This document shows, piece after piece, positions 60,596 through 64,000 of a stretch of DNA of 64,000 nt. Source of the stretch: Paenibacillus helianthi (GTDB taxonomy: Bacteria > Bacillota > Bacilli > Paenibacillales > Paenibacillaceae); NCBI RefSeq assembly GCF_001909055.1, contig NZ_LVWI01000045.1:24934-88933 (forward strand). Reading direction: 5' to 3'. The position numbers and the translations under genes are program-made. The notes beneath the pieces are model-generated. The model was not told the DNA's origin, ran no database searches, and worked only from the letters and a program-made list of their open reading frames with translations. Within the stretch, counting starts at the first letter, position 1; every line of letters starts with the position of its first letter.

Positions 60596-62491
60596 ATGCC
60601 GGGTTTTAAAGAATTGGGAGTATCTGAAATATTGAACGGCCTGCTTCAGGGTCAGGGCATTGTGAAGCCTACGCCAGTTCAGGAAGAAGCCATTCCGCCG
60701 CTGGTTCAGGGGCTGGACGTTATTGCCAGAGCCAAGACGGGAACAGGGAAGACACTCGCGTTCCTGCTGCCGATTATGGACAAGATCCGTGTGGAGCAGG
60801 CGTATCCGCAGGCGCTCATCATGGCGCCGACACGCGAACTGGCACTGCAGATTACGGAAGAAGCACGCAAGCTGGCACGCCATACCGGCGTGAAGATTCT
60901 GGCGGTTTACGGCGGTCAGGACGTGGAGAAGCAGCTGCGCAAACTGGAAGGCGGCAGACATTTGATTATCGGGACTCCGGGCAGATTGCTGGATCATATG
61001 CGCCGGGAAACCCTCGATCTGAATGGAGTCAAAATGCTCGTGCTGGATGAAGCCGACCAAATGCTGCATATGGGCTTCCTGGAGGATGTGGAGACGATTA
61101 TTACGGCTGTGCCTTACCGCCGCCAGACGATGCTCTTCTCTGCGACGATGCCGGATCCGATTAAACGGCTGGCCAGCAACTACATGAAAGAGCCGCTGGA
61201 TATCATTATTAAAAGCGGTTCACCTATTCCACTGGACAATATCCGCCAGCAGGTCGTGGAATGCTCGGACCGTAACAAGGAAGAGGCGCTAATCGCCCTG
61301 ATCGAGCGGGACCGTCCGTACCTGGCGATTATTTTCTGCCGGACCAAGCGCCGGGTCTCCAAGCTGAATGAAGCGCTGCAAGCGGCCGGGTATGATTGCG
61401 ACGAGCTGCACGGCGATTTGTCGCAGGGTAAACGCGAAGCGGTCATGAAGCGGTTCCGCGAAGCTAAGCTGCAGCTTTTGGTTGCTACGGACGTCGCCGC
61501 CCGCGGTCTGGACGTTGAAGGCATTACCCATATCTTTAACTTTGATCTGCCGCTGGATGCGGACAGCTACATTCACCGGATCGGCCGGACCGGCCGCGCA
61601 GGCGGCAAGGGACTGGCGATCACGTTCTCTTCGCCGCGCGAACGCGCCGGGCTCGACCTGATCGAGCACGGCATTTCCCAGCGGCTGGACCGTCGCCGGT
61701 ACGAGAAGGATGAATTCGGCGTAGGCGAATTCACCTCTGTGCAGGCTGGCGGGGGTTCGCCTCGCGGCGGACGCCAGAACGCTGCACCGGAAGCGGCCCG
61801 CGCTGGACGCGGCGGGCGCGGCCAGGGGCGCTGCGGCGGAGCACCGCGCGCTGAGGCCGGAGCACGGCCGGGCGGACGCGGCCGTGGCAAGGAAGCAGGC
61901 GGCTGGGGCGCGCCTGCAGAAGGACGCAGCCGCGGCGATGCGGCTGGCGGCAAGCGCAGCGCCTATGGCGCGGCTGCGCCAAGGGACGGCGGGCCCGCCG
62001 GCAAAAGCGCGGCGAAGCCAAGAACGGGCGGCGGCTACGGCAGCTTCGACGCCCGCAGCAACCCGGCTGCAGGTTCTGCAGCCGGAGGGAATGCCGCCGG
62101 CCCGCGCGGCGGCAGAGGGGCCGCCGGTTCGGGTGGCGGCCCAAGCAGCGGCTACAGCGCCAATGTCTCGCGTGGCGCGGATGCCGGAGGCTTCAGCTAT
62201 GGAGCCTCCAAAGGGGCAGGCTCGGGCAGCGGGTATAACCCGGGCGGCGCTCAGGCCAGCCCTAAGCATAGAGCGAATGTGGCCCGCAGCAATGACGCCG
62301 GCGGCTGGAGTTCGGCAGCGCCAGCCAAAGGCGGCGGCTCACGCGGCGGCTCCAAAGGCTCCCAAGGCGGCAAGGGCGGCAAAGGCGGCTTTGGCTCGGG
62401 TGGACGCAGCGGCGGTGGAAATGCCTCATCGCGTGGCGGCCGTGGCAACGGTTCCGGCGGCTCGCGCGGGGGCCGCGGCTCGTCCAGATAA
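60596..62491 (+). CDS. DEAD-box RNA helicase with long Gly/Arg-rich tail
   Basis: 631 residues. Q motif KPTPVQEEAI, Walker A AKTGTGKT (46-53), PTRELALQ, DEADQML, SAT, and HRIGRTGRAGGKG. The catalytic core ends near residue 380. The remaining 250 residues are a Gly/Arg/Ala/Ser-rich low-complexity tail with RGG-like motifs, GC-rich in DNA. Such tails bind RNA and can drive condensates. ATG at 60596 follows GAGGTGG; an upstream ATG (60560) lacks a ribosome site. Expected role is rRNA/mRNA remodelling, perhaps cold adaptation. Confidence 0.92.
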   Translation: MPGFKELGVSEILNGLLQGQGIVKPTPVQEEAIPPLVQGLDVIARAKTGTGKTLAFLLPIMDKIRVEQAYPQALIMAPTRELALQITEEARKLARHTGVKILAVYGGQDVEKQLRKLEGGRHLIIGTPGRLLDHMRRETLDLNGVKMLVLDEADQMLHMGFLEDVETIITAVPYRRQTMLFSATMPDPIKRLASNYMKEPLDIIIKSGSPIPLDNIRQQVVECSDRNKEEALIALIERDRPYLAIIFCRTKRRVSKLNEALQAAGYDCDELHGDLSQGKREAVMKRFREAKLQLLVATDVAARGLDVEGITHIFNFDLPLDADSYIHRIGRTGRAGGKGLAITFSSPRERAGLDLIEHGISQRLDRRRYEKDEFGVGEFTSVQAGGGSPRGGRQNAAPEAARAGRGGRGQGRCGGAPRAEAGARPGGRGRGKEAGGWGAPAEGRSRGDAAGGKRSAYGAAAPRDGGPAGKSAAKPRTGGGYGSFDARSNPAAGSAAGGNAAGPRGGRGAAGSGGGPSSGYSANVSRGADAGGFSYGASKGAGSGSGYNPGGAQASPKHRANVARSNDAGGWSSAAPAKGGGSRGGSKGSQGGKGGKGGFGSGGRSGGGNASSRGGRGNGSGGSRGGRGSSR

Positions 62492-62512
62492 AGGCGCTGG
62501 ATTTCAGTATTG

Positions 62513-62568
62513 TGTTACCCTAGGACGGTCAGCTTACGGGCTGACGTTCTGTGGTAACATTTTTTTTC
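62513..62568 (+). terminator. Terminator of DEAD-box helicase gene
   Basis: Two-part stem: GTTACC ... GGTAAC outer and GGACGGTCAGC / GCTGACGTTCT inner with loop TTACGG, followed by eight Ts. Confidence 0.9.
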
Positions 62569-62692
62569 GCCTGCCTGCTGGCCTGGCTAGTTATGTTTAA
62601 GGTTTTGAAACATTTTGGATACAATGCTTGTCTATAATGGATAGAGCACCAGGTGAAACATTCATCAACCTTTCTGGGAGGAAACACGGCAT

Positions 62693-63637
62693 ATGTCTAA
62701 GACTGGGAAAATCGTTATTTTATTTATCATCGTAATCGCTGTGGGCTGGGGAATCGGTAAATACACCTCACCTTCGCCTTCGGCTTCACAGGAAGAGGGA
62801 GCGGCTGCTGGTGCGGGCAATGATCTTCAGGCACAGCCAAACACAGCTCCTGAGCCTTCAGCCGTGGCCTCTGATACTCCGGAGGAGACAGGCGCGAACA
62901 CGGGGAGCGAGCCTTCAACTGCACCAACTGACAAGCCGGACAATTCAGGCAATCAGGCAAGTGCAGAACCTTCACCAACCGCAACTGCAACTGATAAACC
63001 TTCGGATGCAGGCAGCAGCGGTTCAGGCGACCCGTCGGCGGAGCTTACGGCTGCGGAGCCGGAGAGCCTGGAGGCAATCATTAATAAGCAGTACAAGCTT
63101 CCGGACGGCTATAAGCCAGCTGACCTGGTCTATCCGGACGTGCCGTTTATTTTCTCTGAAAAGATTGAAAAGCGCATGATGCGCAAGGCCGCGGCTACCG
63201 CGCTGGAGAACATGTTCGCAGGAGCCAAGAAAGACGGCGTACACCTGGCCGGGGTTTCCGGCTACCGTTCAGAAGCTACACAGACCCGGTTGTTCAACAA
63301 TTATGTAGCCAAAGATGGGGAAGAGAAGGCCCGCACCTACAGTGCCGTACCTGGGCACAGCGAGCATCAGACGGGTTTGGCTATCGACCTTTCCGGCACT
63401 AACGGCAAATGTGCCGCAGAGAGCTGTTTTGCCGGAACAGAGGAAGCCAATTGGCTTGCAGCCCATGCGGCGGAGTACGGCTTCATCATCCGTTATCCTG
63501 AAGGCAAGCAGGCCATTACAGGATACATGTATGAGCCTTGGCATGTCCGTTATGTAGGCAAGGACATTGCCGCATCCATCGCGGAGAGAGGCATTACGCT
63601 GGAAGAGTATTTTGATGCGGTTCCGGTGTCGAAGTAA
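62693..63637 (+). CDS. VanY-type D,D-carboxypeptidase
   Basis: 314 residues. An N-terminal membrane anchor (IVILFIIVIAVGWGIG) leads into an 85-residue Ser/Pro/Thr-rich wall-spanning linker. The catalytic domain has VSGYRSEATQ, SEHQTGLAIDLS (zinc-binding His/Asp) and EPWHVRYVG. The enzyme removes the terminal D-Ala from peptidoglycan stem peptides. No VanS/VanR or ligase is nearby, so it is housekeeping, not a van cluster. GGGAGGAAA upstream of ATG. Confidence 0.9.
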   Translation: MSKTGKIVILFIIVIAVGWGIGKYTSPSPSASQEEGAAAGAGNDLQAQPNTAPEPSAVASDTPEETGANTGSEPSTAPTDKPDNSGNQASAEPSPTATATDKPSDAGSSGSGDPSAELTAAEPESLEAIINKQYKLPDGYKPADLVYPDVPFIFSEKIEKRMMRKAAATALENMFAGAKKDGVHLAGVSGYRSEATQTRLFNNYVAKDGEEKARTYSAVPGHSEHQTGLAIDLSGTNGKCAAESCFAGTEEANWLAAHAAEYGFIIRYPEGKQAITGYMYEPWHVRYVGKDIAASIAERGITLEEYFDAVPVSK

Positions 63638-63658
63638 TGGAGTTGTTGAATGTTTACA

Positions 63659-63698
63659 GGCACTGCAGCCCGCCGCAAGGGGGAGGCAGTGCTTTTTT
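63659..63698 (+). terminator. Terminator after VanY gene
   Basis: GCACTGC / GCAGTGC stem with a GC-rich loop and TTTTTT. The group II intron starts within 15 bases of the T-run. Confidence 0.88.
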
Positions 63699-63706
63699 CT
63701 TTGTTG

Positions 63707-64000
63707 GCGTGCCCAGAGGCACGCATTATCTAGTTGGTGAAAGTCCAACCCAAGGAGGGACCAAGCCGCCTTTGTAGCTAGGATGCTTGCACATGGCGAA
63801 ATCTGTGTGTAAAAGCGCATCGACAAAAGTACCGGTCGGAGATCGGGCGAGCAACAATCCAGGCCGCAACATGAAGTGAATCCTGCCGCGTCGTCAAAAA
63901 GGCCCTGCGAAGGGGAAAAGAGGGAGCCGAGTCTCGCGACTATAGACGAAGGCCAAGGAAACTGTATAGAACTTGGAACAACAGTGAAGAACCCTCCGGC
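63707..64000 (+). mobile_element. 5' part of a group II intron, runs off the window
   Basis: The text from about 63707 matches the bacterial group II intron domain I pattern: hairpin GCGTGCC-CAGA-GGCACGC, then GTTGGTGAAAGTCCAAC (63733-63749), CTTTGTAGCTAGGATGC, GTAAAAGCGCATCGACAAAAGT, GGTCGGAGATCGGGCGAGC, CCGCAACATGAAGTGAATCC and AAGGAAACTGTATAG. The exact 5' boundary (63703-63709) is unresolved. A candidate EBS1 (CAACAA, 63852-63857) pairs with TTGTTG at 63701-63706. It sits just after a terminator, the site preference of bacterial class C introns. The reverse transcriptase is beyond the window. Confidence 0.87.

Noticed and set aside
61289..62269. Long minus-strand open frame inside DEAD-box helicase gene
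   Set aside because: It is a shadow of GC-rich, biased codons of the Gly/Arg tail; composition is Ala/Arg/Pro noise and there is no ribosome site.
63269..63826. Minus-strand open frame across VanY gene end and intron
   Set aside because: Spans the terminator and intron boundary and is antisense to a clear VanY domain; no protein family visible.
1..64000. tRNA, rRNA, phage or plasmid genes
   Set aside because: No tRNA-like T-loop/acceptor pattern, rRNA core, integrase, capsid, or replication gene was recognised in the sequence.

Overview
The window reads as chromosomal DNA of a Paenibacillus-like, spore-forming member of the Bacillales. Support comes from strong GGAGG-type ribosome sites, many hairpin-plus-T-run terminators, a Spo0E-like phosphatase, an LtaS-type lipoteichoic acid synthase, PerR, LrgAB, and a receptor/propeptide quorum-sensing pair of a kind known from Paenibacillus. 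No rRNA, tRNA, CRISPR array or prophage was seen. A group II intron begins in the last 300 bases.

Bases 1-12212 form a pyrimidine (uracil/thymine) catabolic island. It holds an ABC importer (two permeases, the first cut by the window edge, and a THI5/ThiY-like lipoprotein), a CoA-acylating semialdehyde dehydrogenase, a class III aminotransferase and a PucR-type regulator on the opposite strand. These are followed by PreT and PreA (dihydropyrimidine dehydrogenase), dihydropyrimidinase and a translationally coupled 79-residue orphan. Together they would take uracil to dihydrouracil, N-carbamoyl-beta-alanine, then beta-alanine to malonate semialdehyde and acetyl-CoA. The beta-ureidopropionase and the transporter ATPase are not in view and may lie upstream.

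Bases 12300-35900 are general housekeeping and signalling. They include a VTT membrane protein, a class V aminotransferase with a DsrE-like protein, AraC, an acetate transporter, three hybrid GGDEF-EAL proteins with different sensor modules, a MenA-like prenyltransferase behind a candidate Fur box, an ABC-2 exporter, a chemoreceptor, MarR, a TetR/nitronate monooxygenase pair and LtaS.

Bases 36100-48100 carry a PD-(D/E)XK nuclease fused to an Fe-S XPD-like helicase, an LrgAB/LysR module and a Spo0E-like protein. Next comes an HTH-TPR receptor overlapped at its 3' end by an unlisted 45-codon secreted propeptide gene (43523-43660), the most interesting system here. A MarR gene that seems to start at ATT follows, with a textbook promoter/operator, and drives an asymmetric heterodimeric ABC exporter.

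Bases 48300-64000 hold an MMPL transporter, a 51-bp tandem hairpin repeat, an IsdG-like heme monooxygenase, an SDR, a FAD-Rieske oxidoreductase, PerR, a second chemoreceptor, a HemD-like synthase, a ThuA protein, a phasin-like/UbiB kinase pair, a DEAD-box helicase with a long Gly/Arg tail behind a structured leader, a VanY-type carboxypeptidase, and the 5' part of the group II intron just after that gene's terminator.
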